Source: Anaerolineae bacterium (GTDB lineage: Bacteria; Chloroflexota; Anaerolineae; Anaerolineales; Villigracilaceae). From it: DNA of 64,000 nucleotides. The notes beneath the pieces are model-generated. The model had not been told where the DNA came from, searched no databases, and worked only from the letters and a program-made list of their open reading frames with translations. Positions 49,114-57,932 of the stretch are shown in pieces (the stretch's first letter is position 1; the number at the start of each line of letters is the position of its first letter). Location of the stretch: NCBI GenBank assembly GCA_022013685.1, contig JAKLPV010000054.1, positions 1 through 64,000 on the forward strand. The letters are read 5' to 3'. Position numbers and translations under genes: made by a program.

Positions 49114-52100
49114 ATGGAACCCATTTTCTCTCTCTTTCAAGGCGACTTCCTTTCACCAATCTGGCCCTCGGCGCTGGGCTGGTTGTGGTGGCTTATTCTC
49201 GCCGCGCTCCTCGGTTGGTTTTTGTTTACCTGGAGAAATTCCCAGCCCGTCTGGGATTCGCGCACCTGGGGGCTTATTCTTGTTCTTTCCATTTTTGTAA
49301 TTCTCGCCAATAACTTTATCGGCTTGCGCCTGCCTGCCGGTTCTGCTTTGCCGCCGCCGGGCATCCCCCAATCGCCTCGCGGCCCGGCCCTGATGCTGTT
49401 TTCAGCCTTACCCTGGCTGTTGGCCGGGGGAATGCTGGGTCCCGCCGCGGCTGCGCTGGTCGCTTTTGTGGCGGGTTTGTTGCGCTTTACGCTAGATACC
49501 CAGTCGGTTTTTACGCCGCTTGAAATGGCCTTGCTCGCGGCTATTTTTAGTGTCACAGTTCGGCAGCGTTTCCGTACCCTGGCTTACCGTTTATTGCGTG
49601 AGCCATTATTTGCTGCGCTAATTCTGACCATTCCTTTTGCCCTGTTATTTGCTTCCGGCGCATTTATGATCGTGACCGGGCCTGTTGAAACCCGCCTCGA
49701 CTACGCTCTGACGCAGTTGCAGTACGCCAGCCTGGCCTTTGCGGGAGAGATGCTCGTCGGCGGGCTTTTCGCCCAGGTACTGGCGCTTATCTTCCCCGGA
49801 GCTTGGGGCCGCCGCCTGCCGCTCCTGCCCTCGCCAGGGGAGCGAAGCCTCGAAGCGCGTTTCCTGTTTGGCACGGGCACACTCATCACTTCCCTTTTGC
49901 TGGCTCTGCTGATTGGCGATTGGCTGGTGGCAGGTTCGGCTGCCCGCCAGATGCTGCAATTTCGTATGCAGGGCAATGCCGAGCTGGCATCTCAAAGTGT
50001 GCCGTTTTTCCTTGAAACGGGCCAAAACCTGGCGGCTCAAAATGCTCTTAATCCTGAACTGCTTACGGCAGAGGGTGGGCGAGTTTCAGCGATCCTTGAG
50101 CAGCAATTACGCGCCATTCCCTTTTTTGACCAATTGATCGTCTTGGATTCTGACGGGCAGTTGGTGGGCTACTATCCCCAGGCCTCGCCCGCAGAACAGA
50201 TTCTTTCTCCGCAAGAAACGGCCGGCCTTGCGCTGGCTTTCAGCGGGGTTCTCAGCCAGACATACACCATCCCACCCTCAGCAACCGGACAGGCTGCGCG
50301 TGTTTCCTTTGTGACCGGCCTGGTCGGCGCAGACAGCAGCGGTCTGCCCGAACGCGTCCTGATTGGCCGCACCAATCTCGAAACCAACCCGTTTACCCAG
50401 CCGCTGATTAATAGCCTGATCAGCGTCCGCGAGTTGGACGGCGAAGGGATTTTGCTCGACGAAGACGGAATTATCATTTACCACAACAACCCATCCTTGG
50501 TGATGACCCGCTATTCTGGGCAAACTACCGTTGAAGCTGCTTTTTTTGACGATACATCTCCCAATGGAACCCGCAACCTGGTCTACTTTCAACCAGCCCT
50601 CGGACGCCCCTGGTCTGTGGTTTTGACCGTCCCGGCCCAGCAAGCCCAGAAACGTGCCCTGTCCATCGCTGCGCCGCTTTCGTTCATGATTTTGGCGTTG
50701 ACAGTGGTGGCTCTGCTCTCGCTCAAGTTTGGTTTGAGATCGGTTACCAGCTCCATGCAAACCCTGGCCAGCGAAGCGGTGCGTATCGCCCAGGGCCAGC
50801 TTGACCATCCGCTGCCGGTCGAAGGCGTGGACGAAGTCGGCCAACTACGGCGCGCTTTCGAGCAAATGCGCGCCAGCCTGCAATCACGCCTGGAGGAACT
50901 TAATCGCCTGTTATTGGTCAGCCAGGGCGTTGCCTCCAGCCTGGATATGGGCGATTCTGTCGAACCTGTTTTGGAAGCCATCCTGGCCACGGGAGCCAGT
51001 GCGGTTCGGGTTGTTTTGACCCAGGACAGCCTGCAAGATACCGAACGCGACCTGCCGTCTCTATTTGCGCTTGGCCCCTCAAAAGAAAAATACGCCTATC
51101 TGGATGAACAGATTTTGGAATTAACCCAGCAACAGGATCGGATCGTGCTGACCAATGTCGCCCGCTCGCGCACCTTTGGCCTGCCCGCCGGACAACCGGC
51201 CCCGGCTTCGCTGGTGGCTTTCCCGCTTCGCCACGAGAACCGTCATTACGGTGCGCTTTGGGCGGCTTATGATCAACCGCGGCTTTTTTCTGAGACCGAT
51301 GTGCGCTTCCTGGCGACCTTGTCCGGACAGGCGGCTTTGGCGGCTTCGAACAATCATCTTTTCCTGTCCGCTGAAGTGGGCCGCCAACGACTGGCCGCAA
51401 TCCTGGCATCCACCCCCGACCCGGTGCTGGTAACCGACCATCTCAATCGTTTGCTGCTGGCCAATCCTGCCGCCTGGAAGACTCTGGGCGATGGTGTTAG
51501 CGCGGGCGAAGGCCAGCCAATCGAGCGTGTGATTTCGTATAAACCCTTGCTGGATATTTTGCAAATCTCATCTCCCGACAAACTCTCTGCCGAGGTGACG
51601 GTTGCCAAGGGACAGGTCTACCTGGCAACGGCCTCGCCCGTGATGGCCGATGGCCGCCTCGTCGGCAGGGTCTGTATCTTGCGGGATGTTACCTACTTCA
51701 AAGAGCTGGACACGATGAAGACCGAATTTGTCAACACCGTCAGCCATGACCTGCGCTCGCCGCTGACCTTGATGCGCGGCTACGCGACCATGCTCGAGAT
51801 GGTCGGCGAACTGAATGAACAGCAGCAGGGCTATGTCAAGAAAATCATCTCGGGGGTTGAGAACATGGCCCGCCTGGTGAACAATTTGCTCGATCTGGGC
51901 CGCATCGAAGTTGGCGTGGGTTTGCAACTGGAAGTTGCCCCAATTTTCGAGATTGTTGAGCGGGTTACCAGCACCTTGCAAATGCAGGCATCGCAGAAAA
52001 ATATTACCCTGACCGTCGACATGCCATCCGATATGTCTGTCATGATCGAATCGGACAATGCATTGCTGCAACAGGCCATGTATAACCTGGTTGAAAATGC

Positions 52101-52416
52101 TATAAAATATACCCCTCAGGATGGGCATATTACGGTTCGCGCGCGGGTTTCGACAGAAACCTTTCACTTTGAAGTGCAGGATAGCGGAATCGGCATTTCC
52201 CCGATCGACCAGCCGCGCCTGTTCGAAAAGTTTTATCGTGGCGGACAGCGCGAAGCCCGCGAACAGAAAGGCTCCGGCTTGGGCCTGGCGATTGTTCGTT
52301 CCATCGTCGAGCGGCATGGCGGAAAAGTATGGCTTGAAAGCCAGTTGGGACAGGGCAGCACCTTTTTTGTTGAAGTTCCCCTGCGCCAATCAGATGGATT
52401 GCCCAAACCCGGCTGA
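49114..52416 (+). CDS. Large membrane sensor histidine kinase (orphan)
   Basis: 1100 residues. Order: a multi-helix N-terminal sensor (~1-235, seven hydrophobic segments), a helix at ~250-275, a periplasmic Cache-like domain (~280-510) containing LLDEDGIIIYHNNPSLVM, a further helix (~520-545), HAMP (~545-600), GAF (~610-760), PAS (~765-860), then HisKA with H878 in TVSHDLRSPLTLMRGY. The HATPase ends the chain (NLVENAIKYTPQDG, DSGIGISPIDQPRLFEKFYRG, GSGLGLAIVRSIVERHGG). A phosphorelay sensor; the ligand is unknown. No response regulator gene is within the window. Confidence 0.9.
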   Translation: MEPIFSLFQGDFLSPIWPSALGWLWWLILAALLGWFLFTWRNSQPVWDSRTWGLILVLSIFVILANNFIGLRLPAGSALPPPGIPQSPRGPALMLFSALPWLLAGGMLGPAAAALVAFVAGLLRFTLDTQSVFTPLEMALLAAIFSVTVRQRFRTLAYRLLREPLFAALILTIPFALLFASGAFMIVTGPVETRLDYALTQLQYASLAFAGEMLVGGLFAQVLALIFPGAWGRRLPLLPSPGERSLEARFLFGTGTLITSLLLALLIGDWLVAGSAARQMLQFRMQGNAELASQSVPFFLETGQNLAAQNALNPELLTAEGGRVSAILEQQLRAIPFFDQLIVLDSDGQLVGYYPQASPAEQILSPQETAGLALAFSGVLSQTYTIPPSATGQAARVSFVTGLVGADSSGLPERVLIGRTNLETNPFTQPLINSLISVRELDGEGILLDEDGIIIYHNNPSLVMTRYSGQTTVEAAFFDDTSPNGTRNLVYFQPALGRPWSVVLTVPAQQAQKRALSIAAPLSFMILALTVVALLSLKFGLRSVTSSMQTLASEAVRIAQGQLDHPLPVEGVDEVGQLRRAFEQMRASLQSRLEELNRLLLVSQGVASSLDMGDSVEPVLEAILATGASAVRVVLTQDSLQDTERDLPSLFALGPSKEKYAYLDEQILELTQQQDRIVLTNVARSRTFGLPAGQPAPASLVAFPLRHENRHYGALWAAYDQPRLFSETDVRFLATLSGQAALAASNNHLFLSAEVGRQRLAAILASTPDPVLVTDHLNRLLLANPAAWKTLGDGVSAGEGQPIERVISYKPLLDILQISSPDKLSAEVTVAKGQVYLATASPVMADGRLVGRVCILRDVTYFKELDTMKTEFVNTVSHDLRSPLTLMRGYATMLEMVGELNEQQQGYVKKIISGVENMARLVNNLLDLGRIEVGVGLQLEVAPIFEIVERVTSTLQMQASQKNITLTVDMPSDMSVMIESDNALLQQAMYNLVENAIKYTPQDGHITVRARVSTETFHFEVQDSGIGISPIDQPRLFEKFYRGGQREAREQKGSGLGLAIVRSIVERHGGKVWLESQLGQGSTFFVEVPLRQSDGLPKPG

Positions 52417-52424
52417 TTTTCTAC

Positions 52425-52453
52425 TTCCCACTTCATCCCGTTTACGGTATAAT
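52425..52453 (+). promoter_or_regulatory. Promoter of the rpmH-rnpA-yidD-yidC cluster
   Basis: TTCCCA (52425-52430) and TATAAT (52448-52453) are spaced by 17 bp, giving a start near 52460 and a ~65-nt leader before rpmH. The position between the sensor-kinase stop and rpmH fits the ribosomal-protein operon. Confidence 0.6.
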
Positions 52454-52524
52454 GACATGCCGATTGCGCCCCTGAGCGCTTTTTTGTTGTAGTTCTTATT
52501 CTTCTTTGATTGTGAGGATTTTGC

Positions 52525-52698
52525 ATGTCTACAAAACGTACTTACCAACCAAAAATCAGGCGTCGCGTGCGCGTTCATGGTTTCCGCTCCCGCATGTCTA
52601 CCGCCGACGGGCGTGATGTCTTGAAGCGTCGTCGTCTGCGTGGCCGCGCCAAATTAACGGTCACTTGCAACAATCACGTTAAGAAAGTGCGCTGGTAG
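52525..52698 (+). CDS. rpmH: 50S ribosomal protein L34
   Basis: A 57-residue basic protein of the large ribosomal subunit. It starts [20 protein letters not shown], continues [17 protein letters not shown] and ends in KKVRW. KRTYQP and HGFRxRMxTxxGRxVLxxRRxxGR are universal L34 features. The tail ([14 protein letters not shown]) is longer than in E. coli L34 (46 residues), as in some Chloroflexota and cyanobacteria. GAGGA stands 9 bp before ATG. It is followed by rnpA 39 bp downstream, the universal order. Confidence 0.97.
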   Translation: MSTKRTYQPKIRRRVRVHGFRSRMSTADGRDVLKRRRLRGRAKLTVTCNNHVKKVRW

Positions 52699-52737
52699 GC
52701 CGCAGCGGCGCTCGCCGTTGCCAAAAGTGAGGGATGG

Positions 52738-53109
52738 GTGCAGCGTCGCTTTCGACTGACCCGGTCCACCGATTTCAAGCGGGTGCGGATTTCTGGCAAG
52801 TCTTTCGCGCACCCGCTTGTTGTGTTGATTACACTGGTTTCGGGTGAACCAGGCTTGCGGGTAGGGGTTGCCGCGAGCCGTTCGCTCGGAGGTGCTGTCC
52901 AGCGTAATCGCGCCAAACGCCTGTTGCGCGAGGCCATCCGCCCCGAAATCCCTGCACTGACCTCCGGTTGCGACCTGGTGCTGATTGCCCGACAGCCCCT
53001 TTTGCAGTCTGAATTTGCACAAGTCAGGAAGGCGATCAGCGGACTGCTGCGACGCGCCAATCTTTATGCAGATGAGCCAACATTACCTGCCGCAAGAACA
53101 CCCCAATGA
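52738..53109 (+). CDS. rnpA: Ribonuclease P protein component
   Basis: The protein subunit of RNase P for 5' maturation of tRNA. 123 residues: [26 protein letters not shown] at the start and the RNR motif [21 protein letters not shown], followed by [12 protein letters not shown]. The start is GTG (52738) behind GAGGGA. It overlaps the N-terminal extension of the yidD frame. Confidence 0.95.
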   Translation: MQRRFRLTRSTDFKRVRISGKSFAHPLVVLITLVSGEPGLRVGVAASRSLGGAVQRNRAKRLLREAIRPEIPALTSGCDLVLIARQPLLQSEFAQVRKAISGLLRRANLYADEPTLPAARTPQ

Positions 53110-53125
53110 ACCGCATCTGCGCGAT

Positions 53126-53362
53126 ATGCCGCGTAGTCTGCCTAATTGGCCGCGCCTTGTACTTTTAGGTTTGATTCGGCTGTATCAGGCTACGCTTTCA
53201 AAAAGCATGCCGCCTAACACCTGCCGTTTTTACCCATCTTGTTCTCATTATGGCTACCAGGCCATTTACAAGTATGGGGCTCTAAAAGGAGGCTGGATGG
53301 CTTTTTCGCGGGTCTTGCGTTGCAATCCTTTCAACCCCGGCGGGGTTGACCCTGTTCCTTAG
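53126..53362 (+). CDS. yidD: Membrane protein insertion efficiency factor YidD
   Basis: 78 residues from the chosen ATG. Core: [65 protein letters not shown], all hallmark YidD residues (C-R-P-CS-Y, HPGG-like). YidD helps YidC insert inner-membrane proteins. The frame is open upstream and ATGs at 53066 and 53072 inside rnpA are possible starts that would add 18-20 residues; none has a clear ribosome binding site, and 53126 gives the usual family length. Confidence 0.88.
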   Translation: MPRSLPNWPRLVLLGLIRLYQATLSKSMPPNTCRFYPSCSHYGYQAIYKYGALKGGWMAFSRVLRCNPFNPGGVDPVP

Positions 53363-53370
53363 GAGATTCG

Positions 53371-54465
53371 ATGAAGTTTAAGCGAGTTGTCTTACCTTTT
53401 CTGGTGGTTTTGCTGGCGTTTTTGATGAGCGCTTGTAGCGGTGCCGCTACTACCCGAGGTTTTCCTGGTCTCGTCTTGCAAGACCAAACGATTTATCTTT
53501 CAGAAAACCAGGTTTATGCTGTGAACGTTACAACCGGGCAGGAATCTACTCTGGCGGCCGCTCCACTGCGTTTTCCGCTTGAACCAGATGGCAATATTAA
53601 TCTATATGCACCGGTGTCCGTTACAGGCGATGGCCAGATCATTTTGCCGAACTCCCATCCTTCCCAGCACGGCTTGTATAGTTTTGATCCCAAGACTGGC
53701 GGCACTCGTTGGGTATTTGAAAAATCCAAGGGAACCTGGATCGCTGGAGCGTTATCGATTGGCACCGACATTTATGCCCCGGGCGGGGATGGCATCTTGT
53801 ACGCCCTGGATGCCAACGGCAACGTTCGTTGGATGGTTGAACTGTCCAATAGCGGTTTATGGACCATCCCTGTCACCGATGGTAATTTGATTTTCCAGTC
53901 CACCATGGACGGCGTTTTGTTTGCGATCAACCCGGCCAACGGCAAGGAAGTCTGGCAAGCCGAACTCGGCGGGCCGATCCTTGGCGCTCCCACCGTTGAC
54001 GAAAATGGCAGCCTGTATCTTGGTACCCTATCTGGTATGTTATACGCCATCGATGGTGCCAGCGGAGAAATTTCCTGGCAGCAGCAGCTCGAAGGCAGTA
54101 TCTGGGGCTCTCCCGCCTTGAATGCAGATTCTGTTTACCTTGGTACACTTATGGCCAAAACGGGAAAATTCTACGCCCTGCAAAAAAGCACCGGGGTAAT
54201 TTCATGGCAGCGTGACGAGGAAAGCTCAATTATTGCCAGCCCGTTGGTTTTTGAAGACCAGGTACTCTATGTTACCGAAGCGGGTCGTGTGCAGGCTCTG
54301 ACCAGTGCCGGCAGCCCCAAATGGCAGGCAGATATTAAAGGTAAATTACTCTCTGCACCCATCCTTGCCGACGAACTCATTATCATCGCTCCCATGCAGG
54401 GTGATACCATGCTTGTTGCTTTTGACTTGAACGGCGCGCAACGCTGGACGTTCAAAGCTGAATAA
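53371..54465 (+). CDS. PQQ-like beta-propeller lipoprotein (BamB-like)
   Basis: 364 residues. Signal peptide with lipobox AFLMSAC (Cys ~21), then seven to eight repeats of the PQQ/WD-like type, each with G-x-x-Y/W-A-[LI]-[DN]-x-x-[TN]-G (SFDPKTGGTRWVFEKSKG, ALDANGNVRWMVEL, AINPANGKEVWQAELGG, AIDGASGEISWQQQLEG). BamB in Proteobacteria scaffolds outer-membrane protein assembly, but Chloroflexota are thought to be monoderm, so the role here is open. It sits between yidD and yidC with 8- and 13-bp gaps, which suggests a link to membrane-protein insertion. Confidence 0.85.
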   Translation: MKFKRVVLPFLVVLLAFLMSACSGAATTRGFPGLVLQDQTIYLSENQVYAVNVTTGQESTLAAAPLRFPLEPDGNINLYAPVSVTGDGQIILPNSHPSQHGLYSFDPKTGGTRWVFEKSKGTWIAGALSIGTDIYAPGGDGILYALDANGNVRWMVELSNSGLWTIPVTDGNLIFQSTMDGVLFAINPANGKEVWQAELGGPILGAPTVDENGSLYLGTLSGMLYAIDGASGEISWQQQLEGSIWGSPALNADSVYLGTLMAKTGKFYALQKSTGVISWQRDEESSIIASPLVFEDQVLYVTEAGRVQALTSAGSPKWQADIKGKLLSAPILADELIIIAPMQGDTMLVAFDLNGAQRWTFKAE

Positions 54466-54478
54466 ATAGGAGTCTGAT

Positions 54479-55324
54479 ATGTGGGATACCCTGATTGTCA
54501 CCCCAATGACCAATATCTTGCTCTTGATCTACGCCTTTGTTGGCAATTTTGGTATTGCCATCATCCTCTTCACCATCCTGATCAAGGCAGCTACCCATCC
54601 TTTAATGGCATCACAGATCAAATCCAGTGCGCGTATGCAGGAGTTGATGCAGTCTGAAGACTGGCAGAAAATCCAGGCCAAGTATAAAGACGATAAAGAA
54701 AAACTGGCCCAGGAACAGATGCGTGTTTATAAAGAGCAGGGTGTAAACCCGCTTGGTTCGTGCCTGCCGACCCTGATCCAGTTCCCCGTCATTATTGGCC
54801 TGTACCAATCCATCAATCGTGTCATGGGTGCATCGCCCGTGCAATTGATCGATCTCGTGCGCAGCATTACCGACCCTTTGTGGTCGTGGATGGGCAATGT
54901 TATTCCGGCGGCTTCTCTCAACGCGCTTCTGCCCATCAATAATCATTTTCTCTGGATGAACCTTGGCCAACCTGAACGCATTCTGACAGATATTTTGCCG
55001 TTTGGTGGACTGCCCACCCTGGCGATTATCGTGGGCCTGACCACGTACATCCAGACCAAGTTGACCGTCATGCCCTCAGCCAGCCCCAACGATCAGTCTG
55101 CCCAGATGACCCAGATGATGGGAATCTACATGCCGCTGATGCTTTTCTGGTTCTCGCTGAATTTTGCATCCGGCCTGGCTGTGTATTTCATTGCCAGCAA
55201 CCTGGCGGGTATTGCGCAGTACGCTGCGCTGGGTAAAGTCAACTGGCGCAACCTTTTGAACTTTGGCGGCAAGCCTCAACCGGCTGTCGTCAAAGCCTCT
55301 GCCACCAAAAAATCCAAGAAATAG
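54479..55324 (+). CDS. yidC: Membrane protein insertase YidC/Oxa1 family
   Basis: Inserts and folds inner-membrane proteins with or without SecYEG. 281 residues with about five helices, as in Gram-positive YidC (no large periplasmic domain). NFGIAIILFTILIKAATHPLMASQIKSSARMQEL contains the conserved Lys/Arg of the hydrophilic groove; then KEQGVNPLGSCLPTLIQFPVIIGLYQSINRVMG and PLMLFWFSLNFASGLAVYFIASNLAGIAQYAAL. The basic tail (KASATKKSKK) binds ribosomes in related proteins. Confidence 0.95.
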   Translation: MWDTLIVTPMTNILLLIYAFVGNFGIAIILFTILIKAATHPLMASQIKSSARMQELMQSEDWQKIQAKYKDDKEKLAQEQMRVYKEQGVNPLGSCLPTLIQFPVIIGLYQSINRVMGASPVQLIDLVRSITDPLWSWMGNVIPAASLNALLPINNHFLWMNLGQPERILTDILPFGGLPTLAIIVGLTTYIQTKLTVMPSASPNDQSAQMTQMMGIYMPLMLFWFSLNFASGLAVYFIASNLAGIAQYAALGKVNWRNLLNFGGKPQPAVVKASATKKSKK

Positions 55325-55338
55325 GGGAAAACCTACCT

Positions 55339-56055
55339 ATGGAACGAACGACGCTTGAAGTGATTGCCCCCTCGGTCGAAGAAGCCCTTGCGCGCGGATT
55401 GGAACAATTGGGCGTCCCTGAAGACCAGGTTGAACTGGAAGTTCTGGATGAAGGTAACCGAGGTTTTCTTGGCTTCGGCGCGCGCCAGGTGCGTGTGCGC
55501 CTGAGTATCAAAATTGCAGGCGGGTCGGATTCATCGCAAACAGGCTCTGCCAGACCGCAAGCAGATGCTTCGGTTGTGACAGATGATCCGTTGCTCGATT
55601 TCAGCGCCCAGACCACCCGCGAATTGCTTGCCAAGATGAAACTGCCGGCTCGTGTCTCTGCCAAATACGGCGCCCCCGATGAAGGTGGCGACACACCCAT
55701 CCTGGTTGATGTTCATGGAGATGACCTGTCGATCCTGATTGGCCGCCGTGCCGAGACGCTTAACGCCCTGCAATACATTCTGGGGCTGATTATCAGCAAG
55801 GAAGCCCAGCACTGGGTGCAAGTGGTGGTGGACGTGGAAGGTTATCGCGCCCGTCGCGAGAAACAATTACGTCAACTGGCTCGCCGCATGGCCGAACAGG
55901 CCGTCCGCACCGGTAAACGCCAGATCCTTGAGCCGATGTCCTCCTCGGAACGGCGAATCATCCATCTTGAACTGCGCGACCACCCCGATGTCACCAGCGA
56001 AAGCATCGGCGAAGATCCGGCCCGTAAGGTCAGTATTCTGCTCAAAAACAAATAA
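55339..56055 (+). CDS. jag: RNA-binding protein Jag/KhpB (Jag-N, KH, R3H)
   Basis: 238 residues. Jag-N at 1-50 (TLEVIAPSVEEALARGLEQLGVPEDQVELEVLDEGNRGFLGFGARQVRV), linker, KH domain (DLSILIGRRAETLNALQYILGLIISKE) and R3H (MSSSERRIIHLELRDHPDVTSESIGEDPARKVSI). KhpB/EloR/Jag controls RNA and cell elongation in Firmicutes. The place after yidC is conserved (spoIIIJ-jag). A terminator follows at once. Confidence 0.95.
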   Translation: MERTTLEVIAPSVEEALARGLEQLGVPEDQVELEVLDEGNRGFLGFGARQVRVRLSIKIAGGSDSSQTGSARPQADASVVTDDPLLDFSAQTTRELLAKMKLPARVSAKYGAPDEGGDTPILVDVHGDDLSILIGRRAETLNALQYILGLIISKEAQHWVQVVVDVEGYRARREKQLRQLARRMAEQAVRTGKRQILEPMSSSERRIIHLELRDHPDVTSESIGEDPARKVSILLKNK

Positions 56056-56060
56056 GCCAG

Positions 56061-56090
56061 ATGCGCAAGGTGCTAAACCTTGCGCATTTT
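56061..56090 (+). terminator. Rho-independent terminator after jag
   Basis: ATGCGCAAGGT/ACCTTGCGCAT, 11-bp perfect stem with a 5-nt loop, followed by TTTGATTT. It ends the rpmH-to-jag cluster. Confidence 0.85.
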
Positions 56091-56116
56091 GATTTAAGCG
56101 AATCGGAGAATTTTTC

Positions 56117-57562
56117 ATGCTTTCCAGACGCGACACCCTTAAACTGATTGCCACCAGCCTAGGCGGACTCTTGCTCGTTCGCTGCGTCCCGTTACCTTTC
56201 TTGCCGTCAAATGTGGGTGGGACGACGCCTCGTCCCAATTCCCCGGCTGAAACCGCCTCCGTTTCCCTCACCAACCAGGCATCTGACAGCCGCCAGGCCA
56301 ACGTGCTGGTGCTCGGCGCGGGCATGGCAGGTCTCTCTGCTGCTCGCGAATTGAACCGAGGCGGATACAGCGTCATCGTCCTGGAAGCCCGCGAACGTAT
56401 CGGCGGCCGCACCTGGACGGATGCCTCGCTTGGCCTGCCGCTCGATATGGGCGCCAGCTGGATTCATGGCACAGACGGCAACCCGCTCACCCGGCTGGCC
56501 GATGAAGCCGGCGCAAAACGCGTCCGCACCGATTATGACAACATCACTCGCTACGTCAGTGATGGCCGTGAACTCTCCGCCCGCGAAGATGCCGAAATCG
56601 ACGAAATTTTCGAAACCATCGAAGAACTGATCGCCGAATGGCAGGAAGATTTCGATGACGATGTTTCCCTGCAAGCTGCCATCCAGGCCTATCTGGAAGA
56701 GGAAAACCTGCCCGCAGAGACCTTGCGCCAGGTCTGGTACGCCGTCAACACCGCCATCGAGCACGAATATGCCGCTGATGCGGCTGATCTTTCGCTGTAC
56801 TGGTTCGATAATGCTGATGATTACGGCGGCGGGGATGTCATCTTTCCCGGCGGGTACGGGCAGCTCGTCAGCCACCTGGCAAACGGGTTGGACATTCGGC
56901 TGGGGCATATTGTCCGTAGCGTGGAAGCCGGCTCCTCGGGAGTCCGCGTCCAAACCGACCAGGGGCAGTTTGAAGCTGGTAAAGTGCTGGTGGCTCTCCC
57001 GTTGGGCGTGCTCAGCGGTGGAGACATTTCGTTTAATCCGCCCTTGCCTGCCGAAAAACGCCGCGCGATGGCGCGTATGGGCTTTGGGGTGCTGAATAAG
57101 TTGTATTTGCAGTTCGATGAGGTCTTTTGGGATGCCGATGCCCACCTGCTCGGCTATGTTTCCGAAAACAAAGGGGAGTGGTGCGAGTGGCTTAATCTTG
57201 CGCCGCTGGTCGGTGTGCCGGTTTTACTCGGTTTTAACGCGGGCCGATTCGGCCTTGAAATCGAATCCTGGCCTGATGAGCAAGTGGTCGCTTCGGCCCT
57301 GTCCGTTTTGCGGCGCATCTACGGCCCAGACGTGTCAGAACCGCGTGGTTGGCTGGTGACCCGCTGGGGCAGCGACCCGTTTGCGCGTGGTTCCTATTCT
57401 TCACTGATGCCTGGCGCAGAACCGGATGATTACGATACCCTGGCTGCCCCAGTGGGAGATGTTCTGTTTTTTGCGGGCGAGCATACCCACAAAAAACACC
57501 CCGCAACGGTGCATGGAGCGTATCTTTCGGGTTTGCGGGCAGTCGAAGAAATGGATCGCTGA
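56117..57562 (+). CDS. Tat-exported FAD amine oxidase
   Basis: 481 residues, flavin-containing monoamine/polyamine oxidase family. The N-terminus SRRDTLKLIATSLGGLLLVRC combines a twin-arginine motif with a possible lipobox Cys, so the folded flavoprotein is probably exported and perhaps lipid-anchored. FAD site: VLVLGAGMAGLSAARELNRGGYSVIVLEARERIGGRTWT; substrate side LDMGASWIHGTDGNPLTRLADEAG; C-terminal FFAGEHTHKKHPATVHGAYLSGLRAVEEM. Substrate amine unknown. Confidence 0.9.
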   Translation: MLSRRDTLKLIATSLGGLLLVRCVPLPFLPSNVGGTTPRPNSPAETASVSLTNQASDSRQANVLVLGAGMAGLSAARELNRGGYSVIVLEARERIGGRTWTDASLGLPLDMGASWIHGTDGNPLTRLADEAGAKRVRTDYDNITRYVSDGRELSAREDAEIDEIFETIEELIAEWQEDFDDDVSLQAAIQAYLEEENLPAETLRQVWYAVNTAIEHEYAADAADLSLYWFDNADDYGGGDVIFPGGYGQLVSHLANGLDIRLGHIVRSVEAGSSGVRVQTDQGQFEAGKVLVALPLGVLSGGDISFNPPLPAEKRRAMARMGFGVLNKLYLQFDEVFWDADAHLLGYVSENKGEWCEWLNLAPLVGVPVLLGFNAGRFGLEIESWPDEQVVASALSVLRRIYGPDVSEPRGWLVTRWGSDPFARGSYSSLMPGAEPDDYDTLAAPVGDVLFFAGEHTHKKHPATVHGAYLSGLRAVEEMDR

Positions 57563-57648
57563 TCGGCAATTACTGAAAGGGATGGGGCTTTTCAAACGGC
57601 GCGGCCAGATATTCTCTAACCGCTGCGATTATAAGAATATAATGCCCG

Positions 57649-57749
57649 CGGGTGAGAATTGCGCGTTTCTGCTCTAGAAAAAAGCGCAATTCTCACCCGG
57701 AACGGGTATAAAAAGCGATAACCGCCAGGGATGGGGCCATCGCTTTTTT
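57649..57749 (+). ncRNA. Candidate small RNA (promoter, hairpin, terminator)
   Basis: TATAAT at 57638-57643 predicts a start near 57650. There a perfect 16-bp stem CGGGTGAGAATTGCGC/GCGCAATTCTCACCCG with a 19-nt loop (57649-57699) begins. It is followed by AAAAAGCGAT/ATCGCTTTTT with a T6 run (57710-57749), an intrinsic terminator. A ~100-nt free-standing transcript or an attenuated leader of the ABC gene are the two readings. The -35 is weak. Confidence 0.4.
57710..57749 (+). terminator. Intrinsic terminator
   Basis: A-rich/T-rich 10-bp stem AAAAAGCGAT/ATCGCTTTTT with a 19-nt loop, then T and G. It works on the plus strand and, because of the A-run, probably on the minus strand too. Confidence 0.7.
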
Positions 57750-57932
57750 GATGATTCTTTTAGGCAGTGTTTTGTCCCATATTGATCGAGAAACTATTGA
57801 CGTTGGTTAGCCTGCGGTTAGGTTTGAGTTCAGTTTGCCCGGTATGATTGTGCCTAAACGTACAACCTGTTTGGTTTTATTGCGTAAGTACAGATGCTTT
57901 TGCGCTTCACTTTATTTGCACAAGGATATGTT

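Larger units (their letters stand above)
57563..57932. other. 370-bp intergenic region with hairpins
   Basis: No gene was found. It holds a TATAAT box (57638-57643), a long hairpin, a terminator hairpin (both listed separately) and then about 180 bp with no recognised feature before the ABC ATPase gene. The latter must have its promoter in that last part. Confidence 0.5.

Noticed and set aside
52457-52492. An 11-codon ORF and a GCGC/GCGC-T6 mini-hairpin in the rpmH leader
   Set aside because: The stem is only 4 bp and the ORF has no ribosome binding site; both are likely accidental.
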